From assembly GCF_900142955.1 (NCBI RefSeq), contig NZ_FRCP01000009.1, forward strand, positions 186,001 through 250,000: a stretch of 64,000 nucleotides of DNA, read 5' to 3'. Positions within the stretch are counted from its first letter, which is position 1. Every line of letters begins with the position of its first letter. This document shows positions 21,849 to 30,812 of the stretch, piece after piece. The translations under genes and the position numbers were made by a program. Under the pieces are notes generated by a model. That model was not told the DNA's origin. It saw only the letters and a program-made list of their open reading frames with translations, and searched no databases. This stretch comes from Anaerosporobacter mobilis DSM 15930. Its GTDB lineage: Bacteria > Bacillota > Clostridia > Lachnospirales > Lachnospiraceae.

Positions 21849-22109
21849 GTGCCAAGAATTAGCTAAGTTGAATCACACTAACCGATTGGGTATAGTAAAC
21901 TAAAAGCTAAGAAAAATTGATTGTATGCTGTATATCATGGTAATCTGGATTTTGGAATTATATTCAGTAAAAATGAACAAATAATATTTTCAACAATGGG
22001 TTTGTTATATATGTATTGATGAGATATAATGAATAGGTAGTATTAAAAATTCTATAATGAATATACTAGAGTGGCAAACGCAATAGCTAGATTAAATAGG
22101 AGGTAACAT
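21849..22109 (+). promoter_or_regulatory. Intergenic region with adh promoter
   Basis: TTGTTA (22002-22007), 17 bases, TATAAT (22025-22030) is a good sigma-A promoter about 80 bases before the dehydrogenase. A second TATAAT at 22053-22058 lacks a clear -35. Nothing else was seen in the 408-base gap apart from the repeat/terminator. Confidence 0.6.
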
Positions 22110-23267
22110 ATGAATAATTTTAAATTTCATGCTCGTACAGATATCCGTTTTGGTAGGGATCAGATTATTAATTTACCAGGACTATTAACAGCATATGGTA
22201 AGAATGTTTTATTAGTATATGGTGGAGGAAGTATTAAGAAGCTAGGTTTATATGGTCAGATTATAGATTTGTTAAAAGGATTTAGCATAGTAGAATTACC
22301 TGGAGTTGAACCAAACCCTAGAATCACTTCTGTTAGAGAAGGTGTTAGATTATGCAAACAACATAAGATAGATGTTGTACTAGCAGTGGGTGGAGGAAGT
22401 TGTATTGATGCGGCTAAGGTTATAGCTGGTGGTGCATTCTATGATGGAGATCCTTGGGACTTAGTTGTAGACCCTTCTAAGATTGATGAGGTTTTACCAA
22501 TTGTTACTGTACTTACATTAGCAGCAACAGGTTCTGAGATGAATGGGAATGCAGTAATTAGTAACATGGAAACAAAAGAAAAGTTTGGTACAGGAAGTCC
22601 TAATTTCATACCAATGGCATCTATACTTGACCCTACGTATCTATTTACATTACCTAAGACACAAACTGCAGCTGGAACAGCAGATATTATGTCGCATGTA
22701 TATGAACAGTATTTTCAAAAGGATGACGAAGCATATCTATCAGATTGTTTATGCGAAAGTATCTTAAAGACTTGTATCAAGTACTGCCCAGTGGCATTAG
22801 AGAATCCAAAGGATTATGAAGCACGTTCTAATCTTATGTGGGCTTCAACATTAGCCCTTAATGGATTGGTTTGTGCAGGTAAAGGTGGAGCCTGGACTTG
22901 CCATCCAATTGAGCATGAACTTAGTGCATTCTACGATATTACTCATGGAGTAGGTTTGGCGATTGTTACCCCAAGTTGGATGCGATATATCTTAAGAGAG
23001 AAGACACTTCATAAATTCTGTAATTACGCAAGAAATGTATGGGATTTCGAAGGTGAAGATAGCATGGAATTAGCTACTAAGGGAATTGACGCAACAGAAA
23101 ACTTCTTTAAAGAATGTGGTATTCCTATGACGCTTAAGGAAGTTGCGATTGAAGATAAATCCATTCATGATATGGCTGTTGCTACGACAAATCACAATGA
23201 TATGGAAAGCTGTTATGTTGGACTTTCCACAGAAGATATTGAAACTATATTAAAGAATTGTTTATAA
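22110..23267 (+). CDS. Iron-containing alcohol dehydrogenase (butanol dehydrogenase type)
   Basis: A 385-residue group III alcohol dehydrogenase of the YqhD/BDH branch, which uses NAD(P)H to reduce aldehydes. The nucleotide-binding region has VYGGGSIK and LAVGGGSCIDAAK. The metal ligands are D192 and H196 (TADIMSHVYEQ), H265 (HPIEHEL) and H279 (DITHGVGLA), with the correct 14-residue spacing between the last two. Gly at the third coenzyme position is compatible with NADPH. RBS AGGAGG. It is monocistronic between its own promoter and a hairpin terminator; the role is likely fermentative ethanol formation or aldehyde clearance. Confidence 0.92.
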   Translation: MNNFKFHARTDIRFGRDQIINLPGLLTAYGKNVLLVYGGGSIKKLGLYGQIIDLLKGFSIVELPGVEPNPRITSVREGVRLCKQHKIDVVLAVGGGSCIDAAKVIAGGAFYDGDPWDLVVDPSKIDEVLPIVTVLTLAATGSEMNGNAVISNMETKEKFGTGSPNFIPMASILDPTYLFTLPKTQTAAGTADIMSHVYEQYFQKDDEAYLSDCLCESILKTCIKYCPVALENPKDYEARSNLMWASTLALNGLVCAGKGGAWTCHPIEHELSAFYDITHGVGLAIVTPSWMRYILREKTLHKFCNYARNVWDFEGEDSMELATKGIDATENFFKECGIPMTLKEVAIEDKSIHDMAVATTNHNDMESCYVGLSTEDIETILKNCL

Positions 23268-23320
23268 AGAATTGTTTTAAGAAACTTTTCTATAAAGAAA
23301 TTTGCCATTAAGAAAATGAT

Positions 23321-23370
23321 CAAGGAAGGAATTCCCGCGGCTTAGTCGTGGAGAATGCCTTCCTTGTGTT
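23321..23370 (+). terminator. Hairpin after the alcohol dehydrogenase gene
   Basis: CAAGGAAGGAATTC (23321-23334) pairs with GAATGCCTTCCTTG (23353-23366) with one bulge, around a GC-rich inner stem. The stem is strong but the following T run is short. Confidence 0.65.
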
Positions 23371-23443
23371 GAAATTGAATTACAAGTATCCTATCCAATT
23401 TAAGTCATATACATCGATAAGTTCAATATATTATAACTATAAT

Positions 23444-23713
23444 GATTCGGGCGTCAAAAGCCTCTCGCAAAACTTGCCTTCGTCAATTTGCACATATATC
23501 ACTTAACTAATGTTATGTCGAACGTAGTTCGAAGAGCAACTGTATGAAGTCGTTGGTACTTTGGCTCTGTATTTTAGAGCCTTATGTACCACTACGAACT
23601 TTATCCAAGCGAGAGCGTGTTGCGAGTGAACTACGTTTGGCATAACTTATTCACACATAAATTAGTGCAAATTGACGAGATTAAAAAATAAACTGCCTTA
23701 TGACACTCGAATC
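23444..23713 (+). repeat. MITE-like repeat family 1, complete 270-bp copy
   Basis: Terminal inverted repeats GATTCGGGCGTCAAAA (23444-23459) and TTATGACACTCGAATC (23698-23713) match at 13 of 16 positions. Subterminal CGTCAATTTGCAC (23481-23493) and GTGCAAATTGACG (23665-23677) are perfect. The palindrome continues inward through TAATGTTATGTCGAACGTAG and its mirror. CTATAAT directly flanks both sides (23437-23443 and 23714-23720), a likely target-site duplication. It holds no ORF. Confidence 0.88.
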
Positions 23714-23740
23714 CTATAATGATAAAAAAGGAGTAGATTT

Positions 23741-24028
23741 ATGTATTTTAATGGTCTGATAACCGGTATAGTAGCATTCTTAATAATAGGTGGTTTGCAT
23801 CCAGTAGTAATTAAAACAGAATATTACATAGGTAAAAAGGCTTGGCCAGTGTTTGGTGTAGCAGGTATTGGTTGCATTGTTGCTTCGCTATTTTGTAAAC
23901 AGAATGTAGTTAGTACGATATTAGCAATCTTGGGATTTTCATTATTATGGAGTATTCAGGAATTATTCGAACAAGAAGAGAGAGTCAAAAAAGGTTGGTT
24001 TCCTAAGAATCCAAACAAAAAACAATAG
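23741..24028 (+). CDS. DUF4491 small membrane protein
   Basis: A 95-residue protein with about three hydrophobic segments (residues 3-22, 35-50 and 55-72). GGLHPVVIKTEYYIGKKAWP and LWSIQELFEQEERVKKGWFP are conserved signatures of the DUF4491 family, common in anaerobic Firmicutes and Bacteroidetes. Function unknown. A family 1 repeat element has inserted just upstream, ending 28 bases before the start codon, and may carry or have displaced its promoter. A terminator follows. Confidence 0.82.
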   Translation: MYFNGLITGIVAFLIIGGLHPVVIKTEYYIGKKAWPVFGVAGIGCIVASLFCKQNVVSTILAILGFSLLWSIQELFEQEERVKKGWFPKNPNKKQ

Positions 24029-24043
24029 TAAAATAGCGTGTTT

Positions 24044-24084
24044 AAAACCCATGGTAATTAGTAAATTATTATGGGTTTTATTAT
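24044..24084 (+). terminator. Terminator after the DUF4491 gene
   Basis: AAAACCCAT (24044-24052) pairs perfectly with ATGGGTTTT (24071-24079), then a T-rich tail. Confidence 0.7.
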
Positions 24085-24109
24085 ATTCAATAAGTAGTAA
24101 TTTATTATA

Positions 24110-24137
24110 TTGAATTAAAAATATTATATGATACAAT
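24110..24137 (+). promoter_or_regulatory. Promoter of trkA-trkH
   Basis: TTGAAT (24110-24115), 16 bases, TACAAT (24132-24137) with TG one base before the -10 (extended -10). The start codon is about 50 bases downstream. Confidence 0.7.
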
Positions 24138-24190
24138 GTATAGAGTTGTACATTGAATACATACGCATGGATAAAATTTTGGAGGTTAAT

Positions 24191-25549
24191 ATGCAGATCA
24201 TTATAGTTGGTTGTGGAAAAGTAGGAAGTACATTAGCGGAGCAACTAAGTCAAGAGGGACATGATATTTCAGTAATTGATATAAATGAAAAAATAGTTGA
24301 GGAAGTTTCATATAAATACGATTCCCTTGGAGTAGTGGGGAATGGTGCAAGTCACTTAACACAAGTTGAAGCAGGAATTGAAAAGGCACATCTTCTTATT
24401 GCAGTAACTGGATCGGATGAGTTGAATCTTCTTTGTTGTTTAATTGCAAGAAAAGTTGGAGATTGTAAGACAATTGCAAGAGTACGAAATCCTATTTATA
24501 GTAAGGAGATTAATTTTATTAAAGAAGAACTTGGTTTGTCTATGGTTATCAATCCAGAGAATGCGGCAGCAAGTGAGATAACAAGAGTACTGCGATTCCC
24601 TTCCGCAATAAGTATTGATCGTTTTAATAAAGGACGAGTAGAATTATTAAACTTTAAAGTACAAGATGGCTCTATTCTACATAATATTAGTGTTAAAGAA
24701 ATTGCAAGTAAGTTACACTGTGATGTTTTAGTTTGTACTGTGGAGCGTGCGGAAGAGGTTATCATTCCAAATGGAGAATTCATTATCAAAGAAAAAGATG
24801 TGGTTTCAATTATAGCTTCTCATAAAAAGGCAGTAGAATTTTTTGTTAAGATTGGAGTTATATCAAATCCTGTTAAGAATGCTATGTTAATAGGTGGTGG
24901 TGCATTATCTTATTATTTGGCAAATCAACTAATTGGTTATGGGATTGATGTTAAGATTATTGAACAGGATTTAAATCGTTGTGAAGTACTAACTGAATTA
25001 TTACCACGTGCCATGATTATTAATGGAGATGGAACGAATCAGAGTTTATTGAAGGAAGAAGGTATTGAAGAGACAGAATCCTTTGCTTCATTAACTGGTT
25101 TAGATGAAGAGAATGTATTACTATCATTATATGCTCATAGTAAAACAAAAGGAAAGATTATAACGAAGGTTAATCGTATTGCTTTTGATGATGTTATTAA
25201 TAATTTGGAGTTAGGTAGTGTTATCTACCCCAAATATATAACAGCAGAGTATATAGTTCAATATGTAAGAGCGATGAATAATTCGATCGGAAGTAATGTG
25301 GAGACACTATATAAGATAAAGAAGGATAAAGCCGAAGCACTTGAATTTTATGTGAATGAAGATTCGAAGTTAATAGGAATTCCTATAGAGAAGTTGAATC
25401 TAAAAGATAATCTATTGATTTGTTGTATTAATCGAAGTGGAAAGATTATTACTCCAAGGGGCCAAGATTGCATTGTCAAAGGAGACCGTGTAATTGTTGT
25501 TACAACTAATTTAGGCTATCAAGATTTAGCGGATATATTAAGGGGATAA
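24191..25549 (+). CDS. trkA: Trk potassium uptake regulatory subunit TrkA
   Basis: A 452-residue peripheral membrane protein with two tandem RCK units, each an NAD-binding Rossmann domain (MQIIIVGCGKVGSTLAEQL at the start; AMLIGGGALSYYLANQL at about 235) followed by a TrkA-C domain. It gates the K+ pore in response to nucleotide. An upstream ATG (24128) is in frame, but GGAGG at 24181-24185 and the family start support 24191. It is separated from trkH by only four bases, so the pair is co-translated. Confidence 0.93.
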   Translation: MQIIIVGCGKVGSTLAEQLSQEGHDISVIDINEKIVEEVSYKYDSLGVVGNGASHLTQVEAGIEKAHLLIAVTGSDELNLLCCLIARKVGDCKTIARVRNPIYSKEINFIKEELGLSMVINPENAAASEITRVLRFPSAISIDRFNKGRVELLNFKVQDGSILHNISVKEIASKLHCDVLVCTVERAEEVIIPNGEFIIKEKDVVSIIASHKKAVEFFVKIGVISNPVKNAMLIGGGALSYYLANQLIGYGIDVKIIEQDLNRCEVLTELLPRAMIINGDGTNQSLLKEEGIEETESFASLTGLDEENVLLSLYAHSKTKGKIITKVNRIAFDDVINNLELGSVIYPKYITAEYIVQYVRAMNNSIGSNVETLYKIKKDKAEALEFYVNEDSKLIGIPIEKLNLKDNLLICCINRSGKIITPRGQDCIVKGDRVIVVTTNLGYQDLADILRG

Positions 25550-25553
25550 GACT

Positions 25554-27011
25554 ATGAATTATAGATTTATTAGTTACATTGTAGGTTGGATATTGAATTT
25601 CCAAGGGATATTTCTAATAATCCCGAGTTTTGTTGCACTTTATTATGGAGAGGATAGCGGTTTTGCTTATGTTGTAACATCGATTATTTGTCTAGCGATT
25701 GGTGTTGCATTAACCTTAAAAAAACCTTCAAATAAAGCTTTTTATGCCAAAGATGGTTTTATTAGCGTTGCTGCTTGTTGGATTGTACTTAGTATAACGG
25801 GCGCCTTGCCATTTGTGTTTAATGGAGAAATACCGTCTATTGTGGATGCTATGTTTGAGACAATCTCAGGTTTCACTACGACAGGAGCAACGATTCTTAG
25901 TGATGTAGAAGCATTATCAAAATGTAATTTGTTTTGGAGAAGCTTTACACATTGGATCGGTGGTATGGGCGTTCTTGTCTTTGTTCTATGTATCCTTCCA
26001 CTTGCTGGCGGGGATAACATGCATCTATTGAAAGCGGAAAGTCCAGGTCCAAGTGTCAATAAATTAGTTCCACGTGTTCGAGATACTGCATTGATTCTAT
26101 ATGGAATCTATATCTTTTTAACTATAATAGAAGTAGTACTTCTGTTAATTAGTGGAATGACTGCTTTTGATGCATTGACAACCTCTTTTGGTACTGCTGG
26201 AACAGGTGGCTTTGGTATTAAGAATAACAGTATGGCAGACTACAGTGTTGCAATACAAAATATTGTTGGAGTATTCATGATGTTATTCGGCGTGAATTTT
26301 TCAATCTACTTCTTGCTTTTAGTTCGTAAGCCAAAACAGATTCTAAAGAGTGAAGAACTTCGTGTATATGTAGGAATTATAGCGATATCTACTATTGTAA
26401 TAGGTATCAATATTAGAGGATCTTTCCCAAGTATATGGTCAGCATTACAGCAAGCATTCTTTCAAGTGTCGTCAGTAATTACGACGACTGGATTTGCTAC
26501 CGTTGATTTTAACTTGTGGCCTTCTCTTTCAAAGAGTGTCTTAATCTTATTGATGTTCGTTGGCGCATGTGCGGGTAGCACTGGTGGTGGTATTAAGGTA
26601 TCAAGGATTGTGATTTTGTGGAAAGATATTAAGAATGAACTTGCTGCATATATGCATCCAAGAAGTGTACGTACCGTTCGTATAGAGGGTAAAAAAGTAA
26701 ATAATGAAATTGTGAATTCCGTTAAAACATACATTTCCTTGTATCTTGTGATTTTCATAAGTTCAGTATTACTAATATCTTTTGAGAACTATAGCTTTGA
26801 AACGAATTTCACAGCAGTTGCTGCAACGCTTAATAATGTTGGCCCAGGTTTTGACGGTGTTGGACCAATGGAGAACTTTGCAAAATATAATTCATTTTCA
26901 AAATATATATTAATGTTTGATATGCTAGCTGGTAGATTAGAATTAATTCCAATGGTTATTATATTCAATCCAAGTGTATGGAAAATCAGAGGAAAAAGGT
27001 TATTTAGTTAA
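25554..27011 (+). CDS. trkH: Trk potassium uptake channel subunit TrkH
   Basis: A 485-residue membrane protein with four M1-P-M2 repeats. The selectivity-filter loops are visible as GFTTTGATIL, FGTAGTGGFGI, ITTTGFATVDF and LNNVGPGFDGVGP. FTHWIGGMGVLVF and GACAGSTGGGIKVSR are TrkH signatures. Together with TrkA it imports K+ coupled to the membrane potential or H+/Na+. Confidence 0.94.
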   Translation: MNYRFISYIVGWILNFQGIFLIIPSFVALYYGEDSGFAYVVTSIICLAIGVALTLKKPSNKAFYAKDGFISVAACWIVLSITGALPFVFNGEIPSIVDAMFETISGFTTTGATILSDVEALSKCNLFWRSFTHWIGGMGVLVFVLCILPLAGGDNMHLLKAESPGPSVNKLVPRVRDTALILYGIYIFLTIIEVVLLLISGMTAFDALTTSFGTAGTGGFGIKNNSMADYSVAIQNIVGVFMMLFGVNFSIYFLLLVRKPKQILKSEELRVYVGIIAISTIVIGINIRGSFPSIWSALQQAFFQVSSVITTTGFATVDFNLWPSLSKSVLILLMFVGACAGSTGGGIKVSRIVILWKDIKNELAAYMHPRSVRTVRIEGKKVNNEIVNSVKTYISLYLVIFISSVLLISFENYSFETNFTAVAATLNNVGPGFDGVGPMENFAKYNSFSKYILMFDMLAGRLELIPMVIIFNPSVWKIRGKRLFS

Positions 27012-27062
27012 AGAAAAACTAATATAGTAGAAGATAAGACAATAAATATATAATAAATTGTA

Positions 27063-27090
27063 TTGTTTATTTTGTGGTTTGTATTAGAAT
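27063..27090 (+). promoter_or_regulatory. Possible promoter of the MATE gene
   Basis: TTGTTT (27063-27068), 16 bases, TAGAAT (27085-27090), 33 bases before the start. Confidence 0.45.
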
Positions 27091-27123
27091 ATCTAGGAAT
27101 ATACAATTAGGAGGATGTCGAAG

Positions 27124-28497
27124 ATGTCGAATAGTACAACACAGAATATGACGGTAGGGTCTCCATTTAAACTGATAGTACGATTTTTCGTACCATTATT
27201 ATTTGGAATGCTATTCCAACAATTCTATAATATGATGGATACTATGATCGTTGGCCGTTTCTTGGGACCAAAAGCGTTAGCAGCAGTTGGTGGAACAGGT
27301 TCCATTAATTTTATGATTATAGGGTTTTGTATGGGGGTATGCAATGGCTTCGCAATACCAGTTGCGCAATCCTTTGGAGCGAAAGATCATTCTTCCTTGC
27401 GGAAATTTGTTGCCAATAGTGTGTGGTTATCAATCGTTTTTTCTGTAATCACTACTGTAGTAGTATGTATATTGTGTCGTCAAATTCTAGTATGGATGGA
27501 TACGCCTAGTGATATCATTGATGGTTCGTATAGTTATATATTTGTTATATTCTTGGGGATTCCAGTAATATACTTGTACAATTTACTAGCAGGTATCTTA
27601 AGATCTCTAGGAGATAGCAAAACACCATTGTACTTTTTAGTTATGTCATCATTATTGAATATAATACTTGATCTTGCCGCAATACTTATACTTAATATGG
27701 GAGTTGCTGGAGCCGCATGGGCAACCGTTATATCACAAGCAATATCAGGGATTTTGTGTTTGGTCTATATAACGAAGAAATTCCCAATTCTTAAGATCTC
27801 GAAAGAGGAGTGGCGTCCTGATGCAAGATATATGAGCAAACTTTGTATGATGGGAATACCAATGGGGCTCCAATATTCCATAACAGCAATCGGTAGCGTG
27901 ATTTTGCAAACAGCTGTAAATTCTTTGGGGTCCTTAGCGGTAGCATCAATGACTGCGGGTAGTAAAATCAGTATGTTCTTTTGTTGTCCCTTTGATGCTA
28001 TGGGATCTACAATGGCAACCTATGCAGGTCAGAATGTAGGCGCTGGTAAGCTTGATCGTGTTACTAAGGGATTGAAAGCATGTAGTTTCATTGGATTGGT
28101 GTATTCTGTAATCGCTTGTTTAATCTTATTTGTATTCGGAAAACAATTTACGTTATTATTCATTGATGGTAAAGAAGTTGAGATAATTCATAATTCTGCT
28201 TATTTATTAAAATGTGTAAGTGTCTTCTATTTTCCACTTGCGCTTGTCAACATCTTCCGTTTTACAATACAAGGATTGGGATTTAGCAAACTTGCCATTA
28301 TAGCAGGGGTATGTGAAATGGCAGCCCGTGCAATTGTTGGTTTTGCATTCGTACCAGTGTTTGGATTTACTGCAGCATGTTTCGCAAGTCCAGTAGCTTG
28401 GATTATGGCAGATTTATTCTTAGTACCTGCATATTATTTAGTAATAAAGAGTTTGAAAAAGAAACTAATGTATCAAGGAAGTGCGGAAGTTGTTTAA
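27124..28497 (+). CDS. MATE-family multidrug/Na+ antiporter
   Basis: A 457-residue membrane protein of about 12 hydrophobic segments. PLLFGMLFQQFYNMMDTMIVGRFLG is the family N-terminal signature region, and GVAGAAWATVISQAIS and GPLN-like repeats follow in both halves. The substrate cannot be predicted. ATG 27115 touches AGGAGG (27109-27114), so the in-frame ATG 27124, nine bases later, is chosen. It has its own promoter-like sequence and a perfect terminator, so it is monocistronic. Confidence 0.9.
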   Translation: MSNSTTQNMTVGSPFKLIVRFFVPLLFGMLFQQFYNMMDTMIVGRFLGPKALAAVGGTGSINFMIIGFCMGVCNGFAIPVAQSFGAKDHSSLRKFVANSVWLSIVFSVITTVVVCILCRQILVWMDTPSDIIDGSYSYIFVIFLGIPVIYLYNLLAGILRSLGDSKTPLYFLVMSSLLNIILDLAAILILNMGVAGAAWATVISQAISGILCLVYITKKFPILKISKEEWRPDARYMSKLCMMGIPMGLQYSITAIGSVILQTAVNSLGSLAVASMTAGSKISMFFCCPFDAMGSTMATYAGQNVGAGKLDRVTKGLKACSFIGLVYSVIACLILFVFGKQFTLLFIDGKEVEIIHNSAYLLKCVSVFYFPLALVNIFRFTIQGLGFSKLAIIAGVCEMAARAIVGFAFVPVFGFTAACFASPVAWIMADLFLVPAYYLVIKSLKKKLMYQGSAEVV

Positions 28498-28516
28498 TAC
28501 ATTATAAATACAATAA

Positions 28517-28556
28517 GAGAGAAGGAATTGTAAGTAGAAAATTCCTTCTCTTTTAC
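28517..28556 (+). terminator. Terminator after the MATE gene
   Basis: GAGAAGGAATT (28519-28529) pairs perfectly with AATTCCTTCTC (28540-28550), followed by TTTT. Confidence 0.85.
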
Positions 28557-28692
28557 TATATTCTGGTTGACCAATTAAAGGGAATAATACTTAAAAATAG
28601 TAAGAAAGATTTGTTATATTAACACTGCTTATAGTATTATTTAGCTGGCTTAATTAATGGAAAAATACTATGAAAAATCGTGTGATTTATTG

Positions 28693-28745
28693 TTGACATA
28701 AGTCGAAATATAAACTATCATGGTGAGTGTGGCAACGATACCACA
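28693..28745 (+). promoter_or_regulatory. Promoter and LacI-type operator of the nucleoside locus regulator
   Basis: TTGACA (28693-28698), 17 bases, TATCAT (28716-28721) is a near-consensus sigma-A promoter. At the expected start point lies the palindrome TGTGGCAACGATACCACA (28728-28745), with the central CG and outer TGTGG/CCACA typical of LacI-family operators. A repressor bound there would block its own gene. Confidence 0.85.
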
Positions 28746-28757
28746 TAGGAGGATACT

Positions 28758-29723
28758 ATGGCAACGATTAAGCAAGTGGCAGAATTAGCTGGAGTTGGTA
28801 CATCGACTGTGTCTCGGTACTTGAATGCAAGAGGGTATATAAGCGAAGAGGCGAAAGAAAAAATCAAAAATGCTTGTGAGCAATTGAACTATATGCCTAA
28901 TGAACTAGCTAGAGCAATGAAGTCAAATCATAGCAAAACAATTGGTGTCATGATTCCAACAATTTGTAACCCTTTCTTCACAGAATTGGTTCATATTATA
29001 GAACAAAACTTATTGAAGCAAGGATATAAAACAGTACTTTGTAATACGAATGGTGATATTGAATTAGAGAGAAATTACTTGAACATGGCAATATCCAATC
29101 GTTTTGACGGGATTATCCTAATTACAGGTTCCTATGAATTTATGGAGCTAAAGGCAGATATTCCGATTATTCTATTAGATCGAATTAATGAAGATGATCT
29201 TAACTATATCACGCTAACTAGCAATAACAGGCAAGGTGCAGCGTTAGCAACAGAGCATTTAATCGCTTGTGGTTGCAAGAAAATCTTATATCTTAGCAGT
29301 AATGAACAGATTATCCCAGCTAAGATACGTGAGGATATGTTCGTTGAAACCGTTGTGAAACATAAAATATCCTACACGGTTAGAAATAACTCAGAGGTTG
29401 ATATTGTAGAGCTTAAGAAAATGATTGAAGATGGTGTTGACGGAATTTTTGCTTGGAATGATATCTCCGCAATTCAATGTATCGGTTGGCTATCTGAGTT
29501 AGGGATAGTAATTCCAGATCAGGTACAAGTTATGGGGTATGACAATATTGATATAGCAGAATATGTTCATCCCAAATTGACGACAATTGCTCAGCCATTA
29601 GCCGAATTGGCAACCAAAGCGAGCGAATATATCGTTCGATTGATTGACAAAAACATAGCTCCACCTATTAACATACAGTTAGATAACACGTTAGTTGTTA
29701 GACAAAGTACGAAGACAATTTAA
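28758..29723 (+). CDS. LacI-family transcriptional regulator
   Basis: A 321-residue regulator. Residues 1-55 form the helix-turn-helix and hinge (TIKQVAELAGVGTSTVSRYL; NELARAMKSNHSKTIG), and the rest is a sugar-binding-type domain (VMIPTICNPFFTELVHIIEQ; MGYDNIDIAEYVHPKLTTIAQP), closest in style to RbsR/PurR. The gene stands directly before ribokinase and nucleoside uptake genes, so ribose or a nucleoside is the likely inducer. An operator on its own promoter predicts autoregulation; no second copy of that operator was seen before rbsK or the BMP gene. Confidence 0.92.
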   Translation: MATIKQVAELAGVGTSTVSRYLNARGYISEEAKEKIKNACEQLNYMPNELARAMKSNHSKTIGVMIPTICNPFFTELVHIIEQNLLKQGYKTVLCNTNGDIELERNYLNMAISNRFDGIILITGSYEFMELKADIPIILLDRINEDDLNYITLTSNNRQGAALATEHLIACGCKKILYLSSNEQIIPAKIREDMFVETVVKHKISYTVRNNSEVDIVELKKMIEDGVDGIFAWNDISAIQCIGWLSELGIVIPDQVQVMGYDNIDIAEYVHPKLTTIAQPLAELATKASEYIVRLIDKNIAPPINIQLDNTLVVRQSTKTI

Positions 29724-29740
29724 TAAATAGATTTGAGGGT

Positions 29741-29820
29741 CAAAAAGTCATAAGTAAAGTTGTGATGAATACTAGGGAATATTTATTCGTTCAACAATTA
29801 ACCAGTACTTGTGTAACATC
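29741..29820 (+). repeat. MITE-like repeat family 2, half copy
   Basis: Matches the left half of the element at 13590-13830: AAGTC, ATAAGTAAAGTT, TGATGAATAC, TATTTATTCGTTC and GTACTTGTG occur in the same order and spacing. It lies between the regulator and ribokinase genes. Confidence 0.6.
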
Positions 29821-29869
29821 TAGGTTGATAAAGTAAAAAAAGATAAATAAGTAGAAGGAGGATGTTAGA

Positions 29870-30739
29870 TTGAATAACATACTCGTTATTGGGAGTTTGA
29901 ATGCAGATTTGATGGTTCAAGTAGATGAACTTCCTGTACCAGGAGAGACGGTGTCAAGTAATAGTTTCGAGGTACTACCAGGTGGTAAAGGAATGAATCA
30001 AGCCATATGTGCTGCGAAATTAGGAGCCAATGTTACTATGGCAGGCCTCGTTGGAACAGATGAATATGCAAGAATTCTTTTGGAGGCATTACAACAAAGC
30101 CAAGTGAATAGTGAACATATTCGTATTGTATCCGAAGCGCCAACTGGAATTGCAATCGTAACAACAAGCCCTAAGGATAATAATATTGTAGTAGTACCTG
30201 GAGCAAATGCTTTGGTAGATAGTACCTACATTGATTCGATACGTCATGTTATTAAACAATCGGATATGGTAATTCTACAGTTGGAGATTCCATTAGATAC
30301 TGTATATTATGCGATTGATGTGTGTAAAGAGGAAGGTGTATCCGTACTCCTAAATCCAGCACCCGCACAGAATATTAATCCTGACTATATAGAAAAGGTA
30401 TCGTATCTGATACCGAATGAAACAGAATTAGTTTCTATCTTCAAGGAAGACTATAAGACAACTTTAGCTAAGTATCCCAACAAGATTATCATGAGTGCTG
30501 GTGAACATGGCGCTTATTATCATGACGGGAATAATATTGTTAACCTTGAAGCTAGAAAAATCCAAGTTGTGGACACGACAGGGGCAGGAGATGCCTTTAA
30601 CGGAGCATTTGCTGTAGCGATTCTACAAGGAAAAGAATTAAAGGACGCGGTCGATTATGCTAACGGCATAGCGGCAATCACTACGACTGTAAAAGGTGCA
30701 CAAGGCGCTGATGCAGATAGATACAAGGAAAATGTGTAA
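29870..30739 (+). CDS. rbsK: Ribokinase
   Basis: A 289-residue PfkB-family sugar kinase. GSLNADLMVQVDELPVPGET and PGGKGMNQAICAAKLGA are the ribokinase N-terminal signature, and the C-terminal DTTGAGDAFNGAF has the catalytic base D241. It phosphorylates ribose released by nucleoside hydrolysis. The start is a TTG eight bases after AAGGAGG (29855-29861), which gives the normal family N-terminus MNNILVIGSLN. A 73-base gap with a TTTGTGC/GCACAAA hairpin separates it from the binding-protein gene. Confidence 0.92.
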   Translation: MNNILVIGSLNADLMVQVDELPVPGETVSSNSFEVLPGGKGMNQAICAAKLGANVTMAGLVGTDEYARILLEALQQSQVNSEHIRIVSEAPTGIAIVTTSPKDNNIVVVPGANALVDSTYIDSIRHVIKQSDMVILQLEIPLDTVYYAIDVCKEEGVSVLLNPAPAQNINPDYIEKVSYLIPNETELVSIFKEDYKTTLAKYPNKIIMSAGEHGAYYHDGNNIVNLEARKIQVVDTTGAGDAFNGAFAVAILQGKELKDAVDYANGIAAITTTVKGAQGADADRYKENV

Positions 30740-30812
30740 GGATAACTATTTTACACAGCAATTTGTGCAAAGCACAAAGATGCCAGAATTAAAGAAAGGG
30801 TAGGGTTTAAAG

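Noticed and set aside
28377..28622. 81-codon + strand ORF at the 3' end of the MATE gene
   Set aside because: It overlaps the MATE gene in another frame, runs through its terminator and has no ribosome site.
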